From assembly GCA_003993805.1 (NCBI GenBank), contig RSEF01000001.1:208580979-208644978 (forward strand): 64,000 nucleotides of DNA. Direction: 5' to 3'. The position numbers and the translations under genes are program-made. Origin of the DNA: Himantopus leucocephalus. Its lineage: Eukaryota; Chordata; Aves; Charadriiformes; Recurvirostridae. This document shows, piece by piece, positions 27,901-45,095 of the stretch (positions are counted from its first letter, which is position 1; every line of letters starts with the position of its first letter). Below the pieces are notes generated by a model. It saw only the letters and a program-made list of their open reading frames with translations. It was not told the DNA's origin and searched no databases.

Positions 27901-28690
27901 ATGGTGGAATTCAAGTCAATACCTATTTCAGGCTCAGTTTCAATACTCTCAAAATACTGTCTTGCAGAGATAGATTGAAAGTGTTTAATTACCAGTAAAT
28001 ATTCTCTGGTTTCCCTGAGTCTTTTAATAACAGACTTACTTTTTTTTCCATGCAGTACATTTTCTACTTGCCTACCTCCCCGAGCCACTTCTTTGCTATT
28101 ATCTACCTGTTATCTAGCAATGACTGACCTGCGTAATGATGTAAAGGGCTTGTGTCTTTTTCTGTTCAGTTATTATTCCTCAAGTCTCAGAATCTGCTTA
28201 TATGAATTCATCTCCCACTCCCATTCAAGCGGAAAAAAACCAGCAGCTTCTTCTGGACATGCTTGGATGTGTCTGCGTGTGTCCAAGACCTTCATACCTC
28301 GTCCTGCTTCTTTGACACAGTACGAGCGAAGAGGAGGTAGGAAAGAAGATATCTACAGATCCTTCTAAAAATTTAGGAGGTGAAATCATAGTGTATGTAT
28401 GTTTAGTTCAAGTTTCCTTTGACCTAATTTGTAGTTGTTTATACAGTTAATGAGAATTGTTTATATGACTATGTTAAGTATCCTTCCACTTCTTCTTTCC
28501 ATGTCAAAACTGCCAAAGAGAACGGGCATGACATTTCTGGATGGAATTTCAACCATATAAAAATAAGAAACGGCAAAATTCCCAGCTAGAATTTTGACAA
28601 ATCTGCTAAAAAACCTGGCACTTGGGCTAGACCCCACAGGATCATATGAATTACACTGTCAGAGGACAAACAGTTCTGTGGAGGAGGAAT
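21936..28690. other. No gene seen
   Basis: AT-rich, low in recognisable repeats. Short frames only. Confidence 0.55.
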
Positions 28691-29130
28691 ATTAGCCCGG
28701 ATGTTGGCAGGCTTTCAGTGAAATGCTCTGTTCTACTGCAGGGGTCTTCCTGGGAAAGCACCCACTTCTGTCCCTGAGTGCGGTGATTAAGGCACTCGCC
28801 AGCGATATGGGACGTATGAGACTGAATGCCGATGAACTGAGGGAAGAAATGAGCAGTATTCCTGAATCCGTCCTGGCTGCTTTGCTGCTGTATAAGCTGG
28901 CAAGAGTCACCACTGTGGTCTGTGCGGTCTCCGACTCAGCTGGAGGGCAACAGCGACTTCGGGGTGCAGAGGGGAGCAGCCTCCCAGGGCAGATGGGAAG
29001 ATCGGCATCTCATTGGGGTTACCTATGGGGCCAAGGCATGAAACAGGCACCCAACCTGCTCAGCCTTGTCAAGAATTCAGTGTTTCTGGGCACTCCTGAA
29101 GCAGAACTCGTGACCCAGTAGGCCTACAGG
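28691..29130 (+). other. Unrecognised 132-codon frame, possibly an old tRNA-like repeat
   Basis: Frame 28723-29121 reads GVFLGKHPLLSLSAVIKALA, then LREEMSSIPESVLAALL, after a cag acceptor-like site. However gtgattaaggcactcgccag resembles a tRNA-A-box-like repeat phrase seen in sauropsid genomes, so a transposable element remnant is as likely as an exon. No protein family recognised. Confidence 0.25.
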
Positions 29131-31557
29131 TAAGGCAAAAGTGCCATGTGAGGTCATCTCTTCAGTTCAGCTCACCCCATTAAATCAGAGCCGTGTCTTT
29201 GCCAATAAATGTTCATTGTGTCCACTGAATAATTTTCAAGCACTCTAAACTTCTGACTAAAGGCACAACACAGTTCCTGTTTGCATCTTGTAATGCCTAA
29301 ACCCAGGACTGAACACCCATATTAGTTTGAACCCTAAAAGATGTTGATGTCTTTGGGGTCAGCACAAGAAGGCAAGTCCTCTCTTGGATACACGTGCAAG
29401 GAAGAAGCACATTTTCTCACACATCTTGGAGCCGTGCAGGCTGCCTCAGCTGTGAGTTTTCCCACTTGCGCTGCCAAGCACATTCACAAGGCAAGACCCA
29501 GCTCTCTTCCCCAGCACTCACCAGCCACTCCATAAATGTCAGCTCGAGCACGCAGGCAACAGACTCTGGAAGGAGAAGCCGACAGCTACGAAGGAGCTGT
29601 GACACGCCTGTCGGCAGCCATGCAAAAGTCAGTGAGAAATAATAGCTTCCTAAACGTTAAAAGGGGCTTGCTAAAATGTTTGCCAAGTGGTTGTGCTGCG
29701 TCTCACCGCTCTGACTGCTTCGCCCCAGATCCCCTGGACACAGCAAGTGGGGTGTTTACAAAACAGCAAAAGCTGAAAGCAAAGAGGATAAGTGCCATAT
29801 GCTGACTGCTGCTAGGTGCAGAGATCCAAAGACAGTGTTTAAAATGGCCCTGTTTTGCATCTGAATTTCTTTGCGGAAATGCAGACGTCATACTCTACGA
29901 ATGCAGTTTGGAGTGCTGTTCCACAAACAGCAGAGATAGTTTGCCTTGCTGCTGCTGAAAGGAGGGGTCTTAGTGTCCCAGCCTCATGCCTGGCTGCCTC
30001 CCTGCATCCCCATTCCCATCTGCAATATCCCACTCCTCCTTCACGCTGGCTCAGGTGCTCATCTCATCCTTAGGGAGCCAGTGCAGCTGCTAAGCCGAGC
30101 AGAAAACTATCCTTGGTGGGGTTGGGGTTATTTTTCTGGGCTGCTGTCTTGTAGCTTCAGCCCTCTGAATCAGTTCACTGAGGGCACACTTGATATCAGA
30201 AGGGCACAGGGAAACAGCAGGAATGCTGGCCAGGATGGGGGGAGCAGGAGCACCCCGTTACAGCAGCAGTGAGCCAGTGGCAAAGCCGCCCTCATCCTGC
30301 TGCGGCCTTAGACATAAATATCTGTGCCACTTAACTCAGCGGTTCAGGGACCTGGGCTCTGACCGGGGTCATGCATGCAGCGTGACCCTACTCTGGCCGA
30401 CCAGTTCAACTCCAGTTTCCTTTGGAAGGAGGCCATGCCTTTACCCCAGGCCACCTCGCAGACTGCAGAGCTCAGCCACTGTGGTGCTGGGGTTGTTTTT
30501 TTGAAGCTTCCAATATGTTTGCTCTCACTGGAAATGTGGTTTATTTTCCTTCTTTTTCTCATGTTCAAAAAGAAGTAGATTATTTTTAGCTCGTATTTCT
30601 CCTTTTGAACTTGTGTTTGGGCACTAAGTCAACACAGGAGAATTCTGCTTCAAAAGATGGATGTCTCAGAAACAACAGGCAAGAAAGAGGGAACTGAGTG
30701 ACGGTGGTTCTGTAACCCTTGCACGAAGCGCAATGCACCACGTTCAGAAAAGGACGTAGGAACCGAAAGTAGGACTTCTGGCAAATTGGGAAACTTGGAA
30801 TCTACAGCTCAAATCCTCATCATGTTCCATCTGACTTTGGAGACGTATTAAAAAGTTCCTCTGAAGACCCTTGCATCCCCAAGGTGCCTGTAGTTCTCTA
30901 GGGCAATTTCTGCCATTTCTTCTTTACTTGTGGAAATGCCTTTGGCTGACCAGCTGTGCAGACCAGGATATATGACCTGGTGCTCTACTGAGACCTTTAC
31001 ATTGTGGTGTGGGTGTTGCCTGGGGCGAGTACGGGAGAATAAGGGGATGCTGCCATAAATCTGTGATTACACGGGCCAGGTAGCAGCACAGGTGATGGTT
31101 CTGTAACTGTGATGGGATATCAGGTTCAAGAGAAGAGATAAATAAGTCACTTATATAATCAGCTACGTCACTAAAATTGTCAGGGACAAGATGGACTAAA
31201 GGAAGGGTTCATCCCTGACATGCTGAGGTCCTGGATGGCTGCCACACTAGGAATACTGAGGGGCAGTTTCTGGAGGTCTCTTATCACATGCTACAAGGAA
31301 TTACAGATTGTTGTCCCTTAAAAATGGCCATGTCCCTTTAGCACCTCTGAAAAATTAGGTGATTTTTGTCCAGGTGATCAATTATAGATTCAGATATTTG
31401 TAAGTTTAAAAAGCTGGTCCAGTTTAGGAATGAACTAAAAAAAAAATGCTGTCCAATAGTATGATTGCGAAATCAGGGGTTTTCGGGCAAGGTAAACTGT
31501 CATGTGTTAGCTTGCTTCTAAAACCAAATTTGTTTTCTGTGCTTCTGTGGGAAATCA
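29131..31557. other. GC-richer upstream region of the MMP gene, no gene seen
   Basis: Many short frames on both strands at 29.3-30.6 kb reflect GC content. No exon with matching borders recognised. The last part is MMP promoter flank. Confidence 0.5.
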
Positions 31558-31620
31558 GAGGATGTTATAAACTGAGTCATGCAGTTATTGACTTTAGCAA
31601 GCACACAAATGGTATAAATA
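31558..31620 (+). promoter_or_regulatory. MMP core promoter: ETS/PEA3 site, AP-1 site, TATA box
   Basis: GAGGATGT (31558-31565) is an ETS/PEA3-type site. Eight nt downstream is a perfect AP-1 element TGAGTCA (31573-31579), and TATAAATA (31613-31620) follows 33 nt later. This order and spacing are the known architecture of inducible MMP promoters; human MMP1 has a PEA3-AP-1 pair of very similar sequence. The start of transcription is inferred near 31645, leaving a 5' UTR of about 55-60 nt before the ATG at 31703. Induction by AP-1 signalling (growth factors, cytokines) is inferred from the family. Confidence 0.8.
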
Positions 31621-31702
31621 GAGAAACATTGGTGAGCCTTGGACAGAAGAAGAAGAGATTGAGAGGTCTTCTAGCAAGGGCTGACAGGACGGTGAGGCAA
31701 AG

Positions 31703-37153
<5,451 letters not shown>

Positions 37154-37281
37154 GTAAGGCTCATCCCTCTTTTGCACAGCAGATAATCAAAATAGCTTTT
37201 AAAATGTCAAGTTATATTAGAATTTGTACAGCAGGCTCGTGGCCTGTTATTGTCAGCCTTTTCAGCCAGTATAAAACTGAA

Positions 37282-37291
37282 NNNNNNNNNN
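37282..37291. other. Assembly gap (10 N) in MMP intron 8
   Basis: Ten N, 128 nt after the exon 8 donor. The right flank begins abruptly within CR1 ORF2 sequence, so the true distance and content are unknown. The missing MMP exons 9-10 could belong here. Confidence 1.
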
Positions 37292-37400
37292 GCCACACTC
37301 TTCTTGATGCACCCCAGGATGCCGTTGGACTTCTTGGCCACCAGGGCACATTGCTGGCTCAATCAACGGCCCATCAACATGCTCCACAATGTACAAGGAG
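37292..37400 (-). mobile_element. CR1 LINE fragment abutting the gap
   Basis: ttcttgatgcaccccaggat, then ttggacttcttggccaccag, is the reverse complement of CR1 ORF2 C-terminal coding sequence. Confidence 0.88.
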
Positions 37401-37760
37401 AGGCTGAGCTGGATTTGTTCAGCCTATGGAACAGAAGACGAAGAGTTAATACAATTCTGCTTTCAGCTAGCTAACGGGAGGTTATAAAGAAACAGAACCA
37501 GACTCTTTTTAGAGGTGCAGAGTGATAGGATGAAAGGCAACAGACACAAGCTGTCACAGAGGAAATTCTGTTCAGAAAAAACATTCTTCATAATGAAGGT
37601 GGTTAAGCATTGGAATAGGTTGCCCGTGCAAGCTGTGAAATTTCCATCCTGAAAAGTATAATTTTGAAGATAACTCTGCTTTGAGTGGGACAGGTTAGAC
37701 CTGATAGAGTATTGTGAGAGGTCCTCTGTGTGAGAATTATACTCATCTACTATGATGTGA
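37401..37760 (+). mobile_element. CR1 LINE, 3' portion, opposite orientation to its neighbour
   Basis: aggctgagctggatttgttc, then gagtgataggatgaaaggca and aaggtggttaagcattggaa, is sense CR1 downstream of ORF2. With 37292-37400 it forms a head-to-head pair. Confidence 0.88.
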
Positions 37761-38760
37761 AGACAAATTTAACAGTCTCCCCCAATGCCAAAATGAGTTA
37801 GTAATTAATTTAAAGATTACAAACTAATAGAAACCTGAAATTAGAAGCACGATGAAATACGTCTAGTAATTTCAGTGTTTATAAAAAATTATTTGCATCT
37901 GAAATTGTGAAAAATGTGATGAATAATAAATACACATATAGAATGACAAAAATATTTTCATTACATTTTTTTAAGTTATTTTGTTCATACTCAGCTAGGA
38001 AACAAAATGAAGAAAACCAAAAAATGTTATTCATTCCATCTTGCTCATGGTTATATCCAAAGTGCTGAAGAACATTTCACAAAAAAAAAATAAAAATAGT
38101 AGAATATATAAACATAGCATTTTTTGAGAGTGTCATAGTGTATTTGAATACAAAGTGTAGATCTCTGTGGTAATGACCCCAGAATCTAAATGTAGCTGTT
38201 GTCTATCATACTCCTGCCTCACTTGTTCACAAAGCTGTGATCTGTAGAAAGAATAGAACAGACATAAACAACATTTCACCTAGATCCCAGCTAGCTTCCC
38301 TGTCTGCAGCCTGAATGGATTCCTATTACTTATAAAACACTAACTCCCCAAATTATTGTTTTATACTTAAATTAGGGACTTCTTTATATCCATCAACTAT
38401 CAAGTGTGTTACCTCCTTGTTCTTCATTTTCGTCACTGACAGATTGACTTGGAGCAACAGAAAGCTTCTATATATACGTATGAGCAAATGCATCTGTAAA
38501 TAATTTTCCCTAAATACACCCACATGCCTAATGCATCTACTACAACATGCTCAGTTACAGTCTGCAGATGGAATGCCTATTTTACCTAATACAGAGACCT
38601 CTAAGAGTTTTAAGGATATACTTTGAAACTGTATTCAGGACATTTCATGACAATAAATTAATTGTCTCTAATGTAAGCTTACTAACAATCATCAAAATTT
38701 CCAAGAAAGTCCAAAATTTCATTCTCCTAAATGGCTGACATTTTGGGACTGTTATGTTGC

Positions 38761-38810
38761 TAAAAAAAAAAAAGGAAAAAAGAAAAAAAAAAGAAAAAAA
38801 AAATTANTAA
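38761..38810. repeat. A-rich low-complexity run ending in a single N
   Basis: Runs of A broken by G, followed by attantaaaa with N at 38807. A likely sequencing or assembly stop. Confidence 0.9.
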
Positions 38811-39527
38811 AATTACACTGAAGAACAGCACAGGAAATATGTCTTAAAAATAACTAACATTAACAATTATTGCTTATGAAAATATATGGAATTTATACAT
38901 AAAGTTTACGTGAGGAACTGTTCAGCAATGTTAATTCCTCCGATGTTTTCAATTTATGTTCCTCTCCTGTAAATCTTCTAAACATCGACTTGCTTGCTCA
39001 GTCTTCCACAGGTGGAATCTGTACTGGATGTACAGAGGCTTCATGTTTTCCCAAAGATAACACTTGTGAAACAAAAATATTTGAATAGTATCTTTCAGTA
39101 GTTTATTTTGTCAGTATTCCTGGCAAACCCCAACAGTCAAGCAGAAATTTGTACCTCAACGATTTTATTATGTCTTGGAGACCTGATGCTGTGTCTTTAT
39201 CTTCACCTTCTGTGTTTGCATTTTGTGAAGCAATAGGGTTTATATTTAACTCTCAACCTTACCTCTTATCGAGACGTTGGCATTATTGCTGTTCAAGAAA
39301 GTAGGGGTATGAGCAATTCAGATGGTTCAGTATTTCCTATTCATTCTTAGGACATATGGTACTAATAACCCTGTCTTAAGGTTCTAATATCTGTAATGTG
39401 TAATCAATCAGTCTTAAAGAAACAGAGAATCAAGTTTTTCATTTCAATTCAACTAATTTTACCCAATCACAGCTTATAGTAATTTTTTGACATGTTAAAT
39501 ACCATGATAAAAATCTTTATGCCAGGT

Positions 39528-39639
39528 TAAAAAAAAAAAAACAAAAACAAAACAGAAAACACACCAAAACAGAAAACAACCAACCAAAAAAAACCAAACA
39601 AAAAACCCACACAAAAACCAACCACAAAACCAAAAAACC
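39528..39639. repeat. A/C-only low-complexity tract
   Basis: About 110 nt almost wholly A and C (aaaaacaaaacagaaaacac, aaccaaccaaaaaaaaccaa). Strong strand asymmetry. Confidence 0.92.
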
Positions 39640-39673
39640 TATTTCTTTTTCACTGATTTTTAAAGCTAAATCA

Positions 39674-39783
39674 TACTATAATGTATATATATTTTGAGTG
39701 ATGTAGCTTTTCTTTCTTCTGTTTTCNGTACTATAATGTGTATATGTATTTTGAGTGAAGTAGCTTTTCTTTCTTCTGTTTTC
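39674..39783. repeat. Direct duplication across a single-N join
   Basis: 39674-39726 and 39729-39782 share tactataatg through ctttcttctgttttc with a few differences; N at 39727. Same pattern as at 3799. Confidence 0.9.
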
Positions 39784-40257
39784 CTTTTGTCGTTGCCTTC
39801 TTCCTCCTCCTTTGCTTCCTTTTTGTCTTTGCTTATTCTGGTTCTTCAAGCACACTGGAAAATTTTGATTTGTTCTCAAGCGTGTACTGCTAAATGTCAG
39901 CATACCTACAGCTGTCTCTTTTTCTTCCTCATCTGACTTCCACTTGCTAGCAATACTGCTTCCAGTTTGTTCCCTGCTGTTTTTCCTGATGTTTCCAAAG
40001 TGTTTTTCCAATTCTTTTAGACTAGAGTCTGCGCTCTCCATCTGGTGAAAATACAATTATTGACATGAAAAGTCAGCATTTACCATCAGATAGATGTAGA
40101 ACAAACTGTCTCCAGTTTTAAGTGTGAGGCTACACTCTATGGGTTCAGGTCTCTCTGAATGGAAACTGCTAGCAAACACAATTTTTTTGAAGAATTGTTG
40201 GTCACTTAGCATAACACAATTATTTAAATTACTCTGTGCTTGGAATCTTTGAGGCAT
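39676..40257 (-). CDS. Candidate terminal coding region with one internal stop or 42-nt intron, minus strand
   Basis: Two minus-strand reading frames lie end to end in the same frame: 40060-40257 (ends FYIYLMVNADFSCQ) and 39676-40056. They are separated only by one TAA at 40057-40059. The second part includes MESADSSLKELEKHF and a very basic tail (KGGGRRQRQKENRRKKSY). A possible donor GATG|gtaaat (40084|40083) and acceptor ttttcaccag (ending 40042) would remove 42 nt, including the stop, in phase 0. That is unusually short for a vertebrate intron. The single-N duplicated join at 39727 falls inside the tail, so the extreme end is unreliable. Function unknown; a pseudogene or chance frames remain possible. 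Confidence 0.3.
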
Positions 40258-40261
40258 TCAT

Positions 40262-42653
40262 TCATTATCTCACTAAATATTACTTGTAATACACAATTTA
40301 GAATTTTTTTAGGAGGAAAATAATCAGGTCTACTTCTGAATCTGTTTTACTACAGAAATATTGCTATGAGGTAAATTGCCATTAGATTACAGAATTTATC
40401 ATGACTCCCACCATACCAAATGTTTTACTTAAAGCTCAGTTTACAAAGACAAGAGATCATATCAAACCTATAATTAAAAATGTATCCTTTCATATAAAAA
40501 TATAAGTATGATTCAAATGCACAATGAAGATTTTCATGAGAGAAGGAGAGTTAAAGGACTCCAAATCTTGGGGATTTTAGTTTAATAGCTAAATTTGTGA
40601 TATTCTTGGCTCATGACTTTCATGGCAGAAACTACTGATACAGCAATAAATAGTAAACTGTTCATGCATTAAATTACTGCATACAAGTAGACCTGAACGC
40701 TCTTTTGGATACAGATGATATAGATATGGATATAGATATAGATTAGATATAGTTATAGCTATAGCTAGGTATGTATATATGTATATATGGAGACATTGCC
40801 ACAGAGTAAAATGAAAAATTGTTAATTAAATATTCAGATTTTAGCTGATTTTGGCTCTTCTAATAAAGGTTCATCACAGGAATGAAGAGAGGGAATAACA
40901 GTGCAACAAGAAAACAAGAGTATCTCCCTTGTATGACCAGCATGGGAATAATAATGTAACCATATTGTCTAGGATCCTTCTAATAAGCCAGGAAGGCTTT
41001 AATCATGGAGGAATTGTGTTGGAGGATAATACTGGCAATTTAAACTGTTGAACAGAAATATCTGAGCTGTGTGGTTCACATAGATAACACTAGTTCTTTG
41101 CAGTGTTTGCCATAAATTACATTCCTTTAACCCAAGTAGTTTCATTATACTAACTGTATAATTAAATTACAACATTAGTATGCCAAATTTGCATATTGCA
41201 AAGAAAAGTAATGTTGTTTCACTCAAAAAATGTTAAATGGAATTTTCAAAATGAATATTTATTAAGTATTGTGAAGTAGATTTGATGATGATTTTTAAAT
41301 GTGCAGCTTGTCTTTACAGTTACAGCATTATTCTTATGTAAATTGGTGTATTGAGCAGTTGGAGAAAAGAAGCTCCCCAGTTTCCTATCAATGTTAGCAA
41401 AAGACTAATGAAAACAGTGTGAGGCACACAGACCCACTTGCACTCCCACTGGGCCAATATGAATTCATATATACACATGTGAACTGATTTTACATGAGAA
41501 AGTTTTGGTAGTGGAGGGGCTGCAGGGTTGCATTCTCTTGAGAAGTGACCAGGAGCTGCCCCCATGTGGGACAGAGGAAGTTTCATTTTGAAATGAGTTT
41601 GAAAACCATTGGAAAAAACCACTTATTGACTACCGATGGTAGCGAAGAAATCTGCAGATCCAAGCCTGCCAGGACACCTCTTTGGACAACTCTAAAAAGC
41701 CCATTCTTAATTAGATAAGGTAGTGATGACCTGAATATAAAATAGCTTTAAATTATAGATTGGAAATATATGAGAATTATTTCAGTTGTAAAAGGTACAT
41801 TGGAACAAAATGATGGACCAGCACCAATGATCTGTGTAATCATATAGGGTTCAAACAAGGGAAATAAAGGAATATTATTCAACACTTCTAACACCAGAAC
41901 AGATAAGGGGAACCCAATGAGGTTTTCAGACACATCAGACTTATGAAATGAACAGAATAAAAATGGTTTTGCATGCAATAATTGAACTGTGAAATCTGTT
42001 GGCACAGCAGCAAACCAATACTTTTAGCTGTAGAGGATAAAGAAAGGGTTCAAAGACATACTGTAAGGCAGTATTTTCATCAGTGGCTATTAAACAAAGA
42101 GTTTATCTACATGTGAGTTTTATTTCAGTCAGAAGTTCACTTTAGAAGGAAGGGAGATTCTCAGTTTTCTATGGCATTTCCTAAGGCATTTTTCTGTATT
42201 AAAGCAGTGCTGAAGCTTGCAACCTGGATTCTTTTTGTGTGAAACTACACAGAAAGATGCATTCTACAAGCACACCTAATATGGTCTAAGGGCTAATATT
42301 TATTCAACCCACAGGACCAGATTAGATTTAGGCCAGAGCAATCATACTCCCTCACGAACCCAAAATATATATAATTCAGCCATCTGCACTAACAAATTCA
42401 CTGTCAGGTGCTCACTGTGCTGTACTAACTTTTAACAGTCACTATACAGATATACATCAGCTCGCAAAGTGCTTAATCTATATTTTTTCTCTTTTTTTTT
42501 TCACCTCAAATATCTTCGTGTACAGTAGGCTTTGTACTCAATTGGCAGGGCAGGTTTTCAGGATGTTTCAGGGCTTGCCTTGTCCAGCACTGGTTGTAAA
42601 CGTGTTTTAGATGTGATAGCATTTGTTTGGTGGTCAAGTGACTATTGCTTGAC
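40262..42653. other. No gene seen
   Basis: AT-rich DNA with the GATATA repeat near 40.7 kb and short frames only. Confidence 0.5.
40705..40790. repeat. GATATA/TATAGC-type degenerate microsatellite
   Basis: gatatagatatggatataga, then ttatagctatagctaggtat and gtatatatgtatatatgg. Interrupted hexamer-like repeat. Confidence 0.85.
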
Positions 42654-42759
42654 CTGTTGCAGTTTCAGCTCTCTTATCTATCACAGGCAAAACAGTATTT
42701 AACTTGGGGAATTTTACTAAATTGCCTATTCGTACAAAATTTGAATTATTGATTGGAGT
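42654..42759 (-). CDS. Candidate small exon, minus strand
   Basis: 106 nt with a good pyrimidine-rich acceptor (tttttttccccacaag) and a moderate donor (ACAG|gtcaag). Reads TPINNSNFVRIGNLVKFPKL onward, phase 0 to 1. Unrecognised; could be chance. Confidence 0.22.
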
Positions 42760-42839
42760 CTTGTGGGGAAAAAAATAAATAATTAAACAATTAAACATAC
42801 ACTTAGGGAAACACTTCACCTACCCCTTCGTAGTGGATT

Positions 42840-43600
42840 GTTCGCTTGTTTTCACCATGTGTTACACACAGGCTCTCCCAATTGCCTCAGCGAGGTGACA
42901 GGCAGCGCAGAAGGGTGAGGCCATGTTATTTACTCATTTACCTCTGCTCCAGCGTGGTTCACCTGTGGGCTGCAGTCCCTCAGGGATATCCCTGCCCCAC
43001 TGCAGGTTGCTCACTGACTGCAGCCCCTTGGGAGTGTCCCTGCCCCACAGTGGGCTTCCTGCAGTTCTGCAGGAGTACTGCCTCTCCCATGTTGCACCTC
43101 CTTCTAAGGTTACCTTTCTAGCTGTGTCCACAACAATGACCTCTTCCACATTCTTCTCTGCTCCCTCTGTTTCACCTTCCATGTGTCCTCCACAGGTGTC
43201 CTGCCCCTCATAGCTGCCATTTTTCCTTAAACCTGCCTGACCTAGTGTGCCAGGAGCTCCCCTTCAGCTTTGGCTCACAGTGGGATGCTCATACCAGTGT
43301 TAGAGCTGACTAGGATGGGCTGGGACAGCCCTTTCCCCCAGCCTTGTCAGTTATGCCCTCTTCAGAGAGAGGGGGCAGAGATGGCCTGAGAGAACCCAGC
43401 AGTCACTGCCTGATAAGCAATCACTGGTGTCACTGGGTGGTGGGCTGTTGTGGCACTTCCACACATCAGCTGGGAACCAGGGAACAGGGAAGATGTCATA
43501 ATTAGGAAACATAAAAGTAACACCAACTGTATCCCGAACTTGAGAAAGTGACCCCACCACCAGGCTCAGCTGGTGAAGAACTTTGGATGCTGGTAATTTA
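42840..43600. other. GC-rich block with imperfect 50-bp-scale repeats
   Basis: gggctgcagtccctcaggga, tgcagccccttgggagtgtc and ccctgccccac recur at intervals. Phrases of this type occur in bird interspersed repeats, possibly LTR-derived; family not assigned. Confidence 0.4.
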
Positions 43601-45022
43601 TTGAAATAAACCCACCAACATCACCACTTCTGCTTGAGGAAAACTGGTGTCGTTGGTTTTAGTCTCCAGAGGAGTCCTGGAAACATAAACATAATACCAG
43701 AAAGGTAGATACTGGGAAGCTTTATATGACAATGTTACCAGTATTATAATTTTTTTTCTGTATTAATTAGGTAATGTACTATACATGTTATTTTCATTCA
43801 AACTGCACTAATAATTGTATTTTGATTAGACTATTACGACATGTTAGACCAACAAAAAATTCTTAGTTCCACATATTGGATGCCCCTTTTATCCATTATA
43901 GGATTTAACTGTAGCAGCAGTATGTCCCTGATCAAAACTCTGGTGATATTACTGAAGCTTTTTCTCCTGGATGCAGTGGGGGTATAAGCATGATAATTCT
44001 AGCAGAATCAAGTGTGATAAAAGCTGAATAAGTTTTAAAATACCTTTTAATCTTTCTAAGGATCAGTGTTTTGAAGGCAAGAGAATCGTTGTACACTTCA
44101 AAAGTAGTGGCCTTGGAGAAAATAGAAATCATAACAAATATGGCACTTAATCTGGTATTTTCGTTAAGTAAAGATTCTGCCATATTTGTTCATAATCCAG
44201 TTTTATTACTGAATCTTCATACATCTCAGGCTTATTCTGAACATCAGAAAATAAAAAGACAGTAGGTGTTGCAAAGGATAGCTTACATTCAGACACAAAA
44301 GTTTACAAAAAGATATTCCTTCCAAAGAATCAGTTATTGCTTCCCAGAATTGTTGTCAGTATTTGTTAAGATACATCTGTAAGACAAAATATTTTGCCAA
44401 TCCATTATTAAAAAAAAAAAAAAATCAGATTCATTTATCATTTCCCACACATTTTTCTATTCTTCCCCTCCCCCGTTTCACTACTTTATGAAAACTTGTC
44501 CTTTGTTTAAGGTCATCCCCTACCATCTGAGTTAGATGCAGCACACTGCTTTTCACTTACACACTTTGCTGTTATCAGATGACATACTAATCAAATTGCA
44601 GTGGATTACTGTATTTAAAATAATTAATTTTCAAAGTGATATTGTTTCAGAGTTGTAAAAATTATTTCAAAAGTCCATTACAATTTTAATGAGTAGTTCA
44701 TGGTTTTTTTTTAAAGGTGCTTTATATCTGTTTTGAAAGTCTGAATTGTAAAAGCTGTAATAGTCACACCCTCCAAAATATTTAATTACTATACTAATAG
44801 CATGTCTCCCTGCTTTAGAAAAAAATTCAGCTCAGCTTCTTTATTTACAACTTGCTCTTTAAAACAACATAAAAAATTAATGCAAAAAAGCCACATATGT
44901 CTAAAATTAAAAGTGAAAAGTATATTTTTGTGCCTTTTCTAGCTTGCAAGCTTGAATCTAGTATTTTAAATATTCCCTTTCATATTTAAGTAAAAATATA
45001 TTTCCTTAATATTTCCACTTAC

Positions 45023-45095
45023 CTGTAATAGGAAGTGCATGGTCATTAGACATATTTTTTTCAGTCTGAACACATACCAGACTGTTCTGATCAGC
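45023..45095 (-). CDS. Candidate small exon, minus strand
   Basis: 73 nt between acceptor-like ...actaaaatag and donor ACAG|gtaagt. In phase 0 it reads ADQNSLVCVQTEKNMSNDHA and ends in phase 1. It would follow 50312-50590 in phase, but the next candidates to the left do not continue in the matching phase. No homology recognised. Confidence 0.22.

Noticed and set aside
1..31000. A second MMP paralogue upstream of the promoter
   Set aside because: No cysteine switch, HELGH or hemopexin sequence was found on either strand left of 31.7 kb.
42846..43213. Overlapping proline/serine-rich frames
   Set aside because: Due to a GC-rich imperfect repeat block, probably an interspersed element; no gene structure.
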